The translations under genes and the position numbers were made by a program. Below, in pieces: positions 50,685 to 59,442 of a DNA stretch of 64,000 bases. Location of the stretch: contig CAZGMC010000002.1 of NCBI GenBank assembly GCA_964526565.1, positions 37,405 through 101,404 on the forward strand, given 5' to 3'. The notes below the pieces were generated by a model that saw only the letters and a list, made by a program, of their open reading frames with translations, was not told the origin of the DNA and did not search any database. Source of the DNA: CAZGMC01 sp964526565 (lineage in GTDB: Bacteria > Pseudomonadota > Alphaproteobacteria > DSM-16000 > Inquilinaceae). How positions within the stretch are numbered: position 1 is the stretch's first letter; every line of letters begins with the position of its first letter.

Positions 50685-53658
50685 TGGTCGCCTGAGGCAG
50701 CGTGAGGATGCCGGTGTCGAGCCAGTAGCCCTGCTCCGACTTGAGGGTCTGCAGGCGCAGGATGACGTCGGACTTGCGCATCGCCCCGCCCTCGGCGTCC
50801 TCGATCTCGGCGATGTGGAAGTCCTCCTTGTAGACCTCGTCGGTCTCGTCGCCTTCCGCCCGCTCCAGGGCGACCGTCAGCGGCAGGTTCATGCGGCTGG
50901 CGGTCTGCGGGTTCTGGAACTCCAGATAGTACAGCGGCGTCGCCGTCCAGCGCTCCACGGGAAGCTGACGGAAGCCGATGAACATGGGTGCATAGAACTT
51001 CAGCTGCGCCGCCTCGCCGCCGGCCCGTGCCCCGGCGTCCAGGTCGATGTCGGAGAACAGCACGCGGTCGGCCTTGATCTGCCCGGAAATCTCCATTTCG
51101 CCGATGAACCGCGCCGTCGACCTCATCTTCAGGCGGCTGCTGCGCAGCAGGAAGCCCTCGAGCACGCCCTCGGACAGCGCGCACAGCATGCCGCCGACGA
51201 CCGCCGTGGTCTTCGGGTCGTCGATGCGGGCGTTGACGTCGCTGAACGGGTACCAGTGGCCGACCCGGTAGTGGTGCATGCGCACGATGCGGTCCGGCGG
51301 CACCGGCATCAGCGCCAGGATGGCGTCCTGCACCGCCGGCAGGCGCGACGGGCGGCCGGACAGCAGCAGCACGTCGCAGTCGAGCCCGTAGACCACCTCG
51401 CACAGGTCGAACAGGGTCTCGCGCATGACCGTCTGGACGTCCTGGCCGAGCGCCCGGAAGTCGATGTCGAACACCACGTCGGCGAGGCGGAAGTCCGTTG
51501 CGCCCTCGTCGGCCGCCTTGCCCTCGACGTAGTCGAGGATGCGCTGCGCCGGCCAGGTGTCGTCGTGGAAGAAGTCGGCAAAGGTGCGGGTGTAGGGGGC
51601 GTCCTCGCCCCACGGCCGCGCCGCCTCGTAGGCGTGCAGCATGGCCAGCGCGATCGGCATGGCGACCTGGGTGACGAACTGTTTGCGCAGGTGTCGCTCC
51701 TGCTCCGGCATGCCGGCGCGGTCGGCGCCGAACAGGTGCTGCAGCAGCGCCGTCGGATCGGCGACGCCACGGGCGGCCAGGGCGCGGCCGATCGGCGGCA
51801 GCACCTGGCGCTGGATGACGGCTTCCAGGATGTCGTCGCCGGCGATCTTGAAGCCCTCGCGGAAGTTCTGTGTCGGGTTGATGGCGCGGTTGCCCTCGAC
51901 CTGATAGGTGATGACCATCAGGTCGGTTGTGCCGCCGCCGATGTCGATGCTGGCGACGCGCAGGGTGGGGTCGGGGCCGCAGGCCGGCCGCTGCTTGCCC
52001 ATGATCGAGAAGAACCCGGTCGCCGCGCCCTGAAACTTCTGGGTGATCTCGGTGTAGAGGTAGACGAGCTGCGTGCAGCTGGCCTCGTCCCAGGTCAGCA
52101 GCACGGCCGGCTCCGGCGCGGTGCGCGCGCCGGCCTGCTGGCGCCAGCCCAGTGCGTCCCAGGTCAGCTTGACCGCGCCCTCGGCACGCAGCCGCATGAT
52201 GCGCTGCTCGGCCAGCGGCGTGGCCGGCGGCATGGTCAGGATGATGCGGCGCAGCTGGCGCGGCACGTCGGCGTGGCGGCGCTGGCTGCGGGTCTCCGGC
52301 GAGTTCATCATGACCAGCGCCTGCAGGATGATCTCGCTGAGCATGAAGGTGAACAGCGACGAGCGCGAGAAGCGGGCGCGCACCGCCGAGTTGGCCGGCT
52401 TCCGCAGCTGGCGCAGCACCTCGCCGTCCTCGGTGACGAAGGCCATGATGGCGCCGGAGACCGGCGGTTCGGTGGTCACGCCGTCCTGGGCCATGCCGTT
52501 GAAGCGCCACACCTGGTTCAGCGCCCGCGTGTCCCACAGATAGCGCTTCGGGCTGCTCAGCCCGGTGATGCCTTCGGTGCCCTGGGCGGCGCCGGCCAGC
52601 CGCATCGCCTCGGCGCCGACGCGGGCGATGCTGGGCCACGAGAAGCCGGCGGCGCGGCCGCTGTGGCGGGAGATGTGGTCCTTGCCGAAGCCGGCGCGGG
52701 CGAACTCGACGCGGCTCTCGAACGGGTGCGTGTAGACGTACTCGGGCCGCGACAGGTCGCGCAGCTCCAGCATGTATGAGTTGTTGAGGTCGACCCGCTC
52801 GTCGGGGTCGGACTCGATCAGGATGCCACAGGTGCGGCTGTTGCCCACGTCCAGGACCAGATCGACCTGGATCGGCACGTAGCGCGGCTCGCGCGACACG
52901 ATGTCGGCCAGCCGGATGCGCGGGAAACGGCAGGCATCGGCCAGGACGTTGAGGAAGGTCAGGTAGCGCGCCCAGTGCTCGCAGACATACGGGAAGTCCC
53001 CGGCGCGCAGCGGCCGGCCGGGGCGCTGCGCCTGGCGGAACTCGCGCAGCAGCTCGTCGAGCCATTCCTCGACCCACGGCTCGCCGAGGAACCAGCCGGC
53101 GTCGACCTCGCTGGCGACGAAGCGGAACTCCTGCTCCTCCTCCGAGTCGCTCGGCTTCGGCACGAGGTAGGGGCGGCCGGGCTCGAGCGGGCGCAGGTCG
53201 GTGTCGAAGGCCAGCACGACGCGGTGCGTGTTGCCGTCGCGGTCGCGCTCGGGCAGCGCCACGACGCGCACCCGTGCCCAGTTGGTCGGGCCGGTATCGA
53301 ACAGGTCGTTGCCGTGGCCGTCCTTGCCCTTGATGCGGAAGAACGGCACCGGCACCCACTTGCCGAGGAACACCTCCAGGCCGCGCTGCTTGTTGAAGGT
53401 GTAGACCTCGTCGCCGTCGGGCAGGGCGCCGGTCACCGGGTCACGCAGCTCGCGCGTCTCCGGGTCCTCCTGCAGGCTGCGCAGCGTCACCGGAATGGTG
53501 CCGTCCTCGGCCTGCTTCTCCGGCTGCTTCTCCTCCCAGAAGGCACGCGTCAGCTTCGGCGTCTCGTCGATGTCGAAACCGAAGTCGATGAACTGGATGC
53601 CGCTGTGCGGGATCAGGCTGACCACCGAACGGAGGCTTTTTGGCAAGGGTTTGAGCAT
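50653..53658 (-). CDS. srfB: SrfB-like virulence factor, actin/Hsp70-fold ATPase (1001 aa)
   Basis: Start ATG 53658 (MLKPLPKSLRSVVSLIPHSG). The family phrase SGIQFIDFGFDID opens the protein. Actin-ATPase motifs are visible: phosphate-1 LVLDVGNSRTCGILIE (267-282), phosphate-2 SIDIGGGTTDLMV (570-582) and adenosine motif LSGRPSRLPAVQ (766-777). Additional insertions make it much longer than MreB or DnaK. It overlaps srfC by 32 bases, indicating strict co-translation. By analogy it may form a switch or filament working with the SrfC GTPase; this is inference. Confidence 0.9.
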   Translation of the reverse strand: MLKPLPKSLRSVVSLIPHSGIQFIDFGFDIDETPKLTRAFWEEKQPEKQAEDGTIPVTLRSLQEDPETRELRDPVTGALPDGDEVYTFNKQRGLEVFLGKWVPVPFFRIKGKDGHGNDLFDTGPTNWARVRVVALPERDRDGNTHRVVLAFDTDLRPLEPGRPYLVPKPSDSEEEQEFRFVASEVDAGWFLGEPWVEEWLDELLREFRQAQRPGRPLRAGDFPYVCEHWARYLTFLNVLADACRFPRIRLADIVSREPRYVPIQVDLVLDVGNSRTCGILIESDPDERVDLNNSYMLELRDLSRPEYVYTHPFESRVEFARAGFGKDHISRHSGRAAGFSWPSIARVGAEAMRLAGAAQGTEGITGLSSPKRYLWDTRALNQVWRFNGMAQDGVTTEPPVSGAIMAFVTEDGEVLRQLRKPANSAVRARFSRSSLFTFMLSEIILQALVMMNSPETRSQRRHADVPRQLRRIILTMPPATPLAEQRIMRLRAEGAVKLTWDALGWRQQAGARTAPEPAVLLTWDEASCTQLVYLYTEITQKFQGAATGFFSIMGKQRPACGPDPTLRVASIDIGGGTTDLMVITYQVEGNRAINPTQNFREGFKIAGDDILEAVIQRQVLPPIGRALAARGVADPTALLQHLFGADRAGMPEQERHLRKQFVTQVAMPIALAMLHAYEAARPWGEDAPYTRTFADFFHDDTWPAQRILDYVEGKAADEGATDFRLADVVFDIDFRALGQDVQTVMRETLFDLCEVVYGLDCDVLLLSGRPSRLPAVQDAILALMPVPPDRIVRMHHYRVGHWYPFSDVNARIDDPKTTAVVGGMLCALSEGVLEGFLLRSSRLKMRSTARFIGEMEISGQIKADRVLFSDIDLDAGARAGGEAAQLKFYAPMFIGFRQLPVERWTATPLYYLEFQNPQTASRMNLPLTVALERAEGDETDEVYKEDFHIAEIEDAEGGAMRKSDVILRLQTLKSEQGYWLDTGILTLPQATNGGHHARPER

Positions 53659-53745
53659 GGGTCCTCGTCCGGATCGGTGCTGCGGGCTGTCGTCCCGCCG
53701 GTGCCCCGCCTCCGGCACCGGCCCGACGGCCGCGGCACGCCGCCG

Positions 53746-55119
53746 CTATGGCACCTCGAATTCGTAAACGACCTGCGGCGTGTCCGCCTCGCGAATGACG
53801 CCTTCCACAACCTCGGTGCCGGCGGGGGTGCGGATGCGCACGCGGAACGGCGTCGGATCGGGCTGTCCGGGCTCGCTGCGGAACTTGTCGACGATCACGG
53901 CGTAGCGGCCCGGCGCGGCGGCGCCCGCCGGCCACGACACGTTCTCCACCGGCTCGTCCGAGACCCGCCCGCCGGCGTTCATGTCCACGTCCAGCGCACC
54001 GCCGCAGGCCTGCCTGTTGCGGTACGAGATGACCGAACTGTCGGGGCAGCGAACGTGCAGGTCGAGGTCGTCGTGGCCCTCCCAGGCCAGGCTGACGGCC
54101 ACCTCGCCGGTCGCCGCGCCCTCGCGCTCCAGCCGCGGATCGAAGCTCTGGTCCTCGCCGCCGCTGTCGGTCTCCGGTGCCGCCTCGTCGGGTGTGGCCT
54201 CGCCCGGCGTGGCCGGCGGCGGCGCGCCGGGTGCGGCCGGAGCCGTTTCTCGGGCGGCGGCGCAGCGGCGCCGTTCCAGGGCGACGCGGCGCTGCAGGTC
54301 GCGGATGCGGTCGTGCAGCACCCGTTCGCGGGCCAGCTCGGCGCGCAGCTCCGGGGCCTCGCGCGGGTCGGCGGCGACGGCCGGCGCCGGGCACAGGTTG
54401 ACGATGCCGCGGTCGGCCAGCCACGCCGAGCCGGGCAGGCCGAAGCCACAGCCGCTCAGCAGCACGATGAAGATGCCGGCGACCAGCAGCGCGAACACCA
54501 GCCACAGCAGCCAGGCCAGCCACCACAGCGGCCGCTCCATCAACGCCACCTGGGCCGGCATCGCCGCGACGGCCGCACCGCCGGCCGGAACGGCGCCGAC
54601 GGACGGCGGCGGCGGCTCGGGCGGCGGCGGAGGCGGCGTGTAGGGAACGAACTTGCGCAGCACGCCGCGCTCGGGCTGCGGCGTGTCCTCCAGCATGCCC
54701 CAGCAGACCAGGACCGGCTGCTCGCCGGCGCAGTAGATGTAGTCCTCGCCGGGGACCTCGAGCGCCAGCTCCAGCATCTGACCGAGCAGCCGGTCGCCGC
54801 CGTCGGCCGACTTGGCCAGGGTGCCGGCGCGCTGGCGGATGTCGTCGCGCAGCCGCACCAGGGTGCCCTCGACGGTCCGGCGCAGCACCGGATCGGCCTC
54901 GGCCAGGGGCACGACGGGGCCCTGCGCGGGCGCATACCAGTCGACGGTGCCGCGCGACGGGTTGTAGTTGGGCTCGGCGAGCAGGCCGGCGTGCGCCTCC
55001 GAGAAGGCGCGGCCCAGATAGCGGGCGAGCTGGTCGTACGCCTGGATCACCGGCTGGCCGCCCGTGCCGATGGCGTGCAGCCCCTCCTGCCGGGTCGTGG
55101 CGATGAGGACGGTATCCAT
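53746..55119 (-). CDS. SrfA-position membrane protein with YfaP/DUF2135-like C-terminal domain (457 aa)
   Basis: Layout: N-terminal domain (1-160), poly-Pro linker (161-175), transmembrane helix at 198-222 (PLWWLAWLLWLVFALLVAGI), short coiled coil (265-290), acidic linker, and a C-terminal domain (about 335-457) with AWEGHDDLDLHVRCPD, ACGGALDVDMNAGG, PVENVSWPAG and GRYAVIVDKFRSE, the pattern of YfaP/DUF2135. The N-terminal domain is related to that of the neighbouring protease (see the finding). By position it is equivalent to srfA upstream of srfB, but I cannot show homology to Salmonella SrfA. Confidence 0.8.
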   Translation of the reverse strand: MDTVLIATTRQEGLHAIGTGGQPVIQAYDQLARYLGRAFSEAHAGLLAEPNYNPSRGTVDWYAPAQGPVVPLAEADPVLRRTVEGTLVRLRDDIRQRAGTLAKSADGGDRLLGQMLELALEVPGEDYIYCAGEQPVLVCWGMLEDTPQPERGVLRKFVPYTPPPPPPEPPPPSVGAVPAGGAAVAAMPAQVALMERPLWWLAWLLWLVFALLVAGIFIVLLSGCGFGLPGSAWLADRGIVNLCPAPAVAADPREAPELRAELARERVLHDRIRDLQRRVALERRRCAAARETAPAAPGAPPPATPGEATPDEAAPETDSGGEDQSFDPRLEREGAATGEVAVSLAWEGHDDLDLHVRCPDSSVISYRNRQACGGALDVDMNAGGRVSDEPVENVSWPAGAAAPGRYAVIVDKFRSEPGQPDPTPFRVRIRTPAGTEVVEGVIREADTPQVVYEFEVP

Positions 55120-55147
55120 GCCCGATCCCTGCTCCCGATACCGCCCG

Positions 55148-57406
55148 TTATTGGCGTGATGCGCTGTCGTCGGATCCGGCCCGGCCGGGCTCTTCGGCGG
55201 GAGCGGACCCGTCGGGCGAGGCGGGCTCCGCTGGCGGCGCCATCTCCTCCGGCGGCGCCGTCTCCTCCGGCGGCGCCGTCTCGGCTTCCGTCGGCGGCGG
55301 GATCGCCGGCTGCGCCACCCGGGTGACGCAGGCGCCGCCGACGGCGTCGTACGACACGCCGTGGCGGTCCAGGAACGTCATCAGGTTCGGTACCGCGATG
55401 GCGAAGTTCAGCCGCGACGCCTGTTCCGGATCGATGCGGTTGAAGGTGTTGACGCCGACGACCCGGCCGCAAATGTCGACCAGCGGCCCGCCGCTGTTGC
55501 CTGGCGAGATGCCGGCATCGTGGATGACGATGGGGAAGCCCTGGGCCTGGTTCTGGACCACCGTGATCTCGCCCTGGGTGGTGGCCATGTCCGGGATGGC
55601 GCTGACGTCGCCGTTGAGCAGCGCCTGGAAGTTCAGGTCGGTCGACAGGACGATGGTCGGATAGCCGGCGGCGACCACCGCCTGGAGCCGGCCGGCCGTC
55701 GGTGTCAGCGCCAGGTGGCGCAGGGTCTCGGCGCTCGGCACCTCCAGCACCGCGAAGTCGGGCCCGCCGATGTCGCTGGTGTCGGTCTGGTAGCGCAGAG
55801 TGGCCTGCTGCACGCCGCCCAGCGCGTGGTTGGTGACGAACAGCCCGCCGGCGCGGGCGTTCTCGATGACGTGCCGGTTGGTCACCAGAAGCCGCGGGGC
55901 GATGAAGAAGCCGCTGCCGATGCCGACATTGTCCGAGCCCTGCGCCCCCAGCGCGATGACCAGCGCCGTCGTCTCGTCGAGCAGCTCGACGAGCGTGCCC
56001 TCGAACGGCTCCTGGCCCGGCTGCGCCGCCGGCGGCACGCGCGTCGTCTCCGGTTGCGGTGGCAGCAGCGGCATGGCTTCCGGCGGCGGCGTTTCGCCGG
56101 GAACGATGGCCGGCGTCGGGTCGAGCGGCGCCGGCGGCGCCTCGCCCGGCACGACGGGCACCACCCGGCTGGGCAGGCCGGACTGCGGGTCCTCCACGGT
56201 GCAGACGCCGCGGTCCAGGGCCGCTTCCAGGATGTGGATCTGCTCCTCCAGCGCCCGGTTGCTGTCGCGCTGCAGGGCGATCAGGCGGTCGAGGTCCGGC
56301 GCCGCGGCGCGCGGCTCTTCCGGATAGAGCAGGACGCCGGGCAGCAGCAGGAACAGCAGCACCAGTGCCGCGACCACCACGGCGATCAGCACCGGCAGCC
56401 ATGGCCGCCGGTACCAGGGCGTTGCCACATAGATCGGCCCGTCCGGCGGCGGTGCGCCGTAGCCGCCGCCGTTGCCGGGTGGGCCGGCGGTGGGTGGGCC
56501 GGCGGTGGGCGGGCCGGCGGTGGGCGGCTGTGCCCCGCCGGCGGTGGGCGGCGGCTGGGGGGGCACGGCCTGGCTGCCGCCCCAGCCCGTACCATCGCCC
56601 GGATAGGCGGGCCCGGCGCCGCCGGTCCCGGTCGCTGCGGGCGCCGCGGCATGAGCGAACCCGCCGTGGCCGGCCGCCGCTCCGGCCGGGACGGCGTCGC
56701 CGGCAAACGGGTCCGTGGCGCCGGCGAACGGATCGACATGGGGGCCGGTCGGCGCCGCCTCTGGCACCGACTCTGCGGCCGGCGCCGCCTCTGCAGCCGC
56801 GGCACCGAGGGCGCCGCCGCCCAGGCCGGCGGCTGTCGCAGCCGCGGGCACGGCGGCGGCCGACGCCGCCTCGCCGCCGACGACCGGTGCGCGGAACGGC
56901 GCATAGGCGCCCAGCGTGCGCGCGAAGTGGCGCTGCCGGGTCTGCGCGTCGGCCATGGTGCCGCCCGGGACCAGGCCCCAATTGGTCAGCACCGGACGGT
57001 TGTTGATGATCATGATGTCGCGGTGGGAGGCGAGATAGAGGCTGGCGCCGAGCAGCGGCCCGCCGGCGGCGTCGTCGAGGGCCGGGGCGAGCGCCGCCAG
57101 GCGCCGCTGCAGCTCCGCCTCGTGATGGGCGCGGGCGTCGGCGTCCAGGTCGGCCAGGGCGATCGGCTCGCCCGCAATGGCAGCGTACCAGGACACGGTG
57201 CCGGCCGGCCCGGCGGTGGTGCCGGCGGTGGTGCGGTCACTGCGCGTCAGTACGGGTTCGGCAAACATCTCGGCGGCCTCCCGCCCGCAACGGTCGGTCA
57301 GGAACTGCGCCAGCTCGGCGTAACGGTCGACCACCGCCCCGTCGGCCGTGGCGACGGCCTCCAGATGGTTCAGGCTGGTCTTGCGCACGAAGTTCGGGGC
57401 GTTCAT
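55148..57406 (-). CDS. Membrane-anchored trypsin-like serine protease, first gene of the srf-like operon (752 aa)
   Basis: N-terminal domain (1-165) shared with the next gene; Ala/Gly/Pro-rich linker (175-325) with repeated PPTAG; one transmembrane helix (337-360); a helix (370-400); then a protease domain (about 475-675). The catalytic triad is intact: His512 (VTNRHVIE), Asp550 (GGPDFAVLEV) and Ser638 (SPGNSGGPLVD). The C-terminal tail is acidic and proline-rich with tandem APPEE. The protease faces the periplasm if the N terminus is cytosolic. It is the promoter-proximal gene, 28 bases before the following gene; a possible -10 (gatagt on the minus strand) lies at 57485-57490. Confidence 0.88.
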   Translation of the reverse strand: MNAPNFVRKTSLNHLEAVATADGAVVDRYAELAQFLTDRCGREAAEMFAEPVLTRSDRTTAGTTAGPAGTVSWYAAIAGEPIALADLDADARAHHEAELQRRLAALAPALDDAAGGPLLGASLYLASHRDIMIINNRPVLTNWGLVPGGTMADAQTRQRHFARTLGAYAPFRAPVVGGEAASAAAVPAAATAAGLGGGALGAAAAEAAPAAESVPEAAPTGPHVDPFAGATDPFAGDAVPAGAAAGHGGFAHAAAPAATGTGGAGPAYPGDGTGWGGSQAVPPQPPPTAGGAQPPTAGPPTAGPPTAGPPGNGGGYGAPPPDGPIYVATPWYRRPWLPVLIAVVVAALVLLFLLLPGVLLYPEEPRAAAPDLDRLIALQRDSNRALEEQIHILEAALDRGVCTVEDPQSGLPSRVVPVVPGEAPPAPLDPTPAIVPGETPPPEAMPLLPPQPETTRVPPAAQPGQEPFEGTLVELLDETTALVIALGAQGSDNVGIGSGFFIAPRLLVTNRHVIENARAGGLFVTNHALGGVQQATLRYQTDTSDIGGPDFAVLEVPSAETLRHLALTPTAGRLQAVVAAGYPTIVLSTDLNFQALLNGDVSAIPDMATTQGEITVVQNQAQGFPIVIHDAGISPGNSGGPLVDICGRVVGVNTFNRIDPEQASRLNFAIAVPNLMTFLDRHGVSYDAVGGACVTRVAQPAIPPPTEAETAPPEETAPPEEMAPPAEPASPDGSAPAEEPGRAGSDDSASRQ
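55243..55278. repeat. 18-bp in-frame duplication in the protease tail
   Basis: tctcctccggcggcgccg occurs twice in tandem with a related partial unit before it, encoding repeated ETAPPE. Confidence 0.85.
56481..56525. repeat. 15-bp in-frame tandem repeat x3 in the protease linker
   Basis: Unit gggccggcggtgggy repeated three times, encoding PPTAG units before the transmembrane helix. Confidence 0.92.
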
Positions 57407-57741
57407 CGGCGCCTCTCGCCGCTCGGTCGGGATCCGGGCCGGTCACGGCACGGCACCGCCGCTGGCGGCACGGCCGGCCGGCATACTATCACAGTCACGG
57501 CGCCCGTGGCGGCGCTGAACCAGTGCTGCATCGGGATGCTCCGAACGCGGCGGGTCACCAGGAATGTCCCGCGGGTCATGACGCGCACCGCGCGCGACGG
57601 CGGCTCTTTCCAAGTTCGATCAAGGGTGGCAGGACGCCATGGCATCAATATGGCGCCGCGGCGGACCTCTCATGGCATTTCAGGGACGGCCGCTGGGCAG
57701 CCGTGGCGCATCGTCGCTGCGCACCGCCGCCAGCCCCCGGT

Positions 57742-57770
57742 CTTTACACCGCACCGGGACATTACCATAT
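57742..57770 (+). promoter_or_regulatory. Candidate sigma-32-type promoter of hsp20
   Basis: cttTac at 57742-57747 and ccatat at 57765-57770 are separated by 17 bases, resembling CTTGAA-N17-CCCATNT. The start codon would be about 170 bases downstream. The match at -35 is only four of six. Confidence 0.3.
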
Positions 57771-57870
57771 AAGAATCAACCGGTTGAGCGGTCGCCGCGG
57801 CGGTCGTTCGGGAGCCTTGAACGGTGCCGAAGGGGAACCGCAGCGGCAGAGACGCCGTTCTACGGGTGCG

Positions 57871-57912
57871 ACTCAGACAGTGGAACTCAGACAGTGGAAC
57901 TCAGAAAGTGGA
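57871..57912 (+). repeat. 14-bp tandem repeat x3 in the hsp20 leader
   Basis: actcagacagtgga twice and actcagaaagtgga once, ending about 24 bases before the ribosome site of hsp20. It would lie in the 5' untranslated region. Confidence 0.92.
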
Positions 57913-57950
57913 TCGGAGTCGCAGGTGTGGACAACGGAAGGAGGTTGACC

Positions 57951-58457
57951 ATGGTTTCCAGATCGTTGCTGCCGTTCGGGCTGGGCCGTTCGCGCGAGTT
58001 GGCGGCGGAACCGGAAGGTGACCCGTTCCGGTCGTTCCGTCGCGAGATGGACCGGCTGTTCGATGAGTTCACGCGCGGTTGGCCGTTCGTGACGCCGTTC
58101 GGCGAGGGTGAGGGCCGCATGCTGGCGCCGCGGATCGATGTCAGCGAGACCGATGCCGAGCTGGCGATCACCGCCGAACTGCCGGGCATCGAGGAGCAGG
58201 ACATCGACGTCACCCTGTCGGGCAACTCGCTGACGATCAAGGGTGAGAAGAAGGCCGAGACCGAGCGCAAGGCCGAGGACTACCACGTGATGGAGCGGTC
58301 GTTCGGCACGTTCTCGCGGACCATCGGCATCCCGTTCGAGGCCGACCCGGACAGCGTCAAGGCGTCGTTCAAGCACGGCGTTCTGACCGTCTCGATCCCG
58401 AAGCCCGCGGAGGTCAAGGAGAAGGCGAAGAAGATCGCCATCGAGCATGCCGCATGA
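57951..58457 (+). CDS. hsp20: Small heat-shock protein, Hsp20 / alpha-crystallin family
   Basis: ATP-independent holdase chaperone. Start ATG 57951 (MVSRSLLPFGLGRSRELAAE) with ribosome site ggaaggagg seven bases upstream. The alpha-crystallin domain (about residues 60-155) has PRIDVSETDAELAITAELPG, EDIDV-like EEQDIDVTLSGNSLTIKGEK and the C-terminal motif FKHGVLTVSIPKP. 168 residues. It is divergent from the srf-like operon and likely under RpoH control, in keeping with the two rpoH genes in this window. Confidence 0.95.
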   Translation: MVSRSLLPFGLGRSRELAAEPEGDPFRSFRREMDRLFDEFTRGWPFVTPFGEGEGRMLAPRIDVSETDAELAITAELPGIEEQDIDVTLSGNSLTIKGEKKAETERKAEDYHVMERSFGTFSRTIGIPFEADPDSVKASFKHGVLTVSIPKPAEVKEKAKKIAIEHAA

Positions 58458-58566
58458 CGGCAGGGAGGTCCGCTGCCGCGTGACGGCAGAGAGGCCGGTG
58501 GAGCCGTGAGGAGTGAAGCCGGCCTTCATGGTGTCCGGGTCCGTGCAGCCGATGGTCACCCGATGG

Positions 58567-59436
58567 TCACCAGCGGAACGCCGGCACGGCCCAGTCCGGT
58601 GTCACACCGTATTCGGCATAGAGGGCGGCGAGGCGGCGGCGATCCTGCGCAGTGGCGAGAGCAGGGCTCAGGCCGTCGCCGTGGATGCCGCCGGCGATGA
58701 ATGCCGTGGCCAGCCCCATAAGACGGCCGCCGGCAATGTCGTGGGCCAGCGAATCCCCGACCGCCAGGATGCGCCGACCGGCGGTCGCGTTGAGCGCTTC
58801 GCGGCACAGTTCGTAGACGGCCGGATGGGGCTTGCCGAAATAGCGGACGGCGCCGCCCATCGCCTCGTAGCGGCGGGCCAGCATGCCGGGGCCGGGAATC
58901 GGTCCGGTGGCGCTGACGCCGGTCAGGTCGGGGTTGGCGCACAGCAGCGGCAGCCGCCGCGCCGCCGCCGCCGCCAGCAGCGGCAGATAGCTCTCCAGCG
59001 GCCGCTCGGGCATGTCGCTGCCGCTGAGCAGGACGAAGTCGGCCGCCTCCGGCACCGGGACGAGGTCGAGCTTGAGGCCCGCGACCACCGCACGGTCGCC
59101 GCCGCGGCTGAGCAGCAGGCAGCGCCGGCCGAGGCCGGTCACGTCCGCGCCGCCGGCGCCGAGCGCCCGCCACACCGCCTCGCCGGACGAAATCACGGCA
59201 TGATAGGCGGTGCGGGGGATGCCCAGCTCGGCCAGGCGCGCCTCGTTGTCGGTGGCGCGCTTGCCGGAATTCGACAGGATGACCACAGGCTTGCCGGCGG
59301 CCCCGAGCCGTTCCAGGCAGTCCAGGGCACCGGGATAGGCGGTGCTGCCGTCGTGCAGCACGCCCCACTGGTCGACAAGGAAGGCGTCATGGCGATCGGC
59401 GACGGCGCCGATGCCGGGAACGACGGTGCCCGCCAC
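58567..59436 (-). CDS. TIGR01459-type HAD hydrolase (NagD-like, 289 aa)
   Basis: HAD class IIA protein. Motif I is FLVDQWGVLHDGSTAYPGAL, motif II VVILSNSGKR, the lysine lies in YFGKPHPAVYEL and the acidic motif is ILAVGDSLAHDIAGGR. The GxHxDG-like end (GGIHGDGLSP) fits the TIGR01459 group common in alphaproteobacteria. Substrate unknown, probably a sugar or nucleotide phosphate. It ends the leftward rpoN-hpf-ptsN gene row, six bases after ptsN. Confidence 0.9.
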   Translation of the reverse strand: MAGTVVPGIGAVADRHDAFLVDQWGVLHDGSTAYPGALDCLERLGAAGKPVVILSNSGKRATDNEARLAELGIPRTAYHAVISSGEAVWRALGAGGADVTGLGRRCLLLSRGGDRAVVAGLKLDLVPVPEAADFVLLSGSDMPERPLESYLPLLAAAAARRLPLLCANPDLTGVSATGPIPGPGMLARRYEAMGGAVRYFGKPHPAVYELCREALNATAGRRILAVGDSLAHDIAGGRLMGLATAFIAGGIHGDGLSPALATAQDRRRLAALYAEYGVTPDWAVPAFRW

Positions 59437-59442
59437 GGCCGG

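Larger units (their letters stand above)
57407..57950. other. Divergent promoter region between the srf-like operon and hsp20
   Basis: About 540 bases without a supported gene. It must carry the leftward operon promoter and the rightward hsp20 promoter. It contains a candidate heat-shock promoter (57742-57770) and a 14-bp triple repeat (57871-57912). Confidence 0.6.

Noticed and set aside
50290..55326. Long plus-strand frames opposite srfB, the DUF2135-like gene and the protease
   Set aside because: Arg/Gly/Asp-rich translations with no motifs, while the minus-strand genes show clear catalytic motifs and coupling overlaps.
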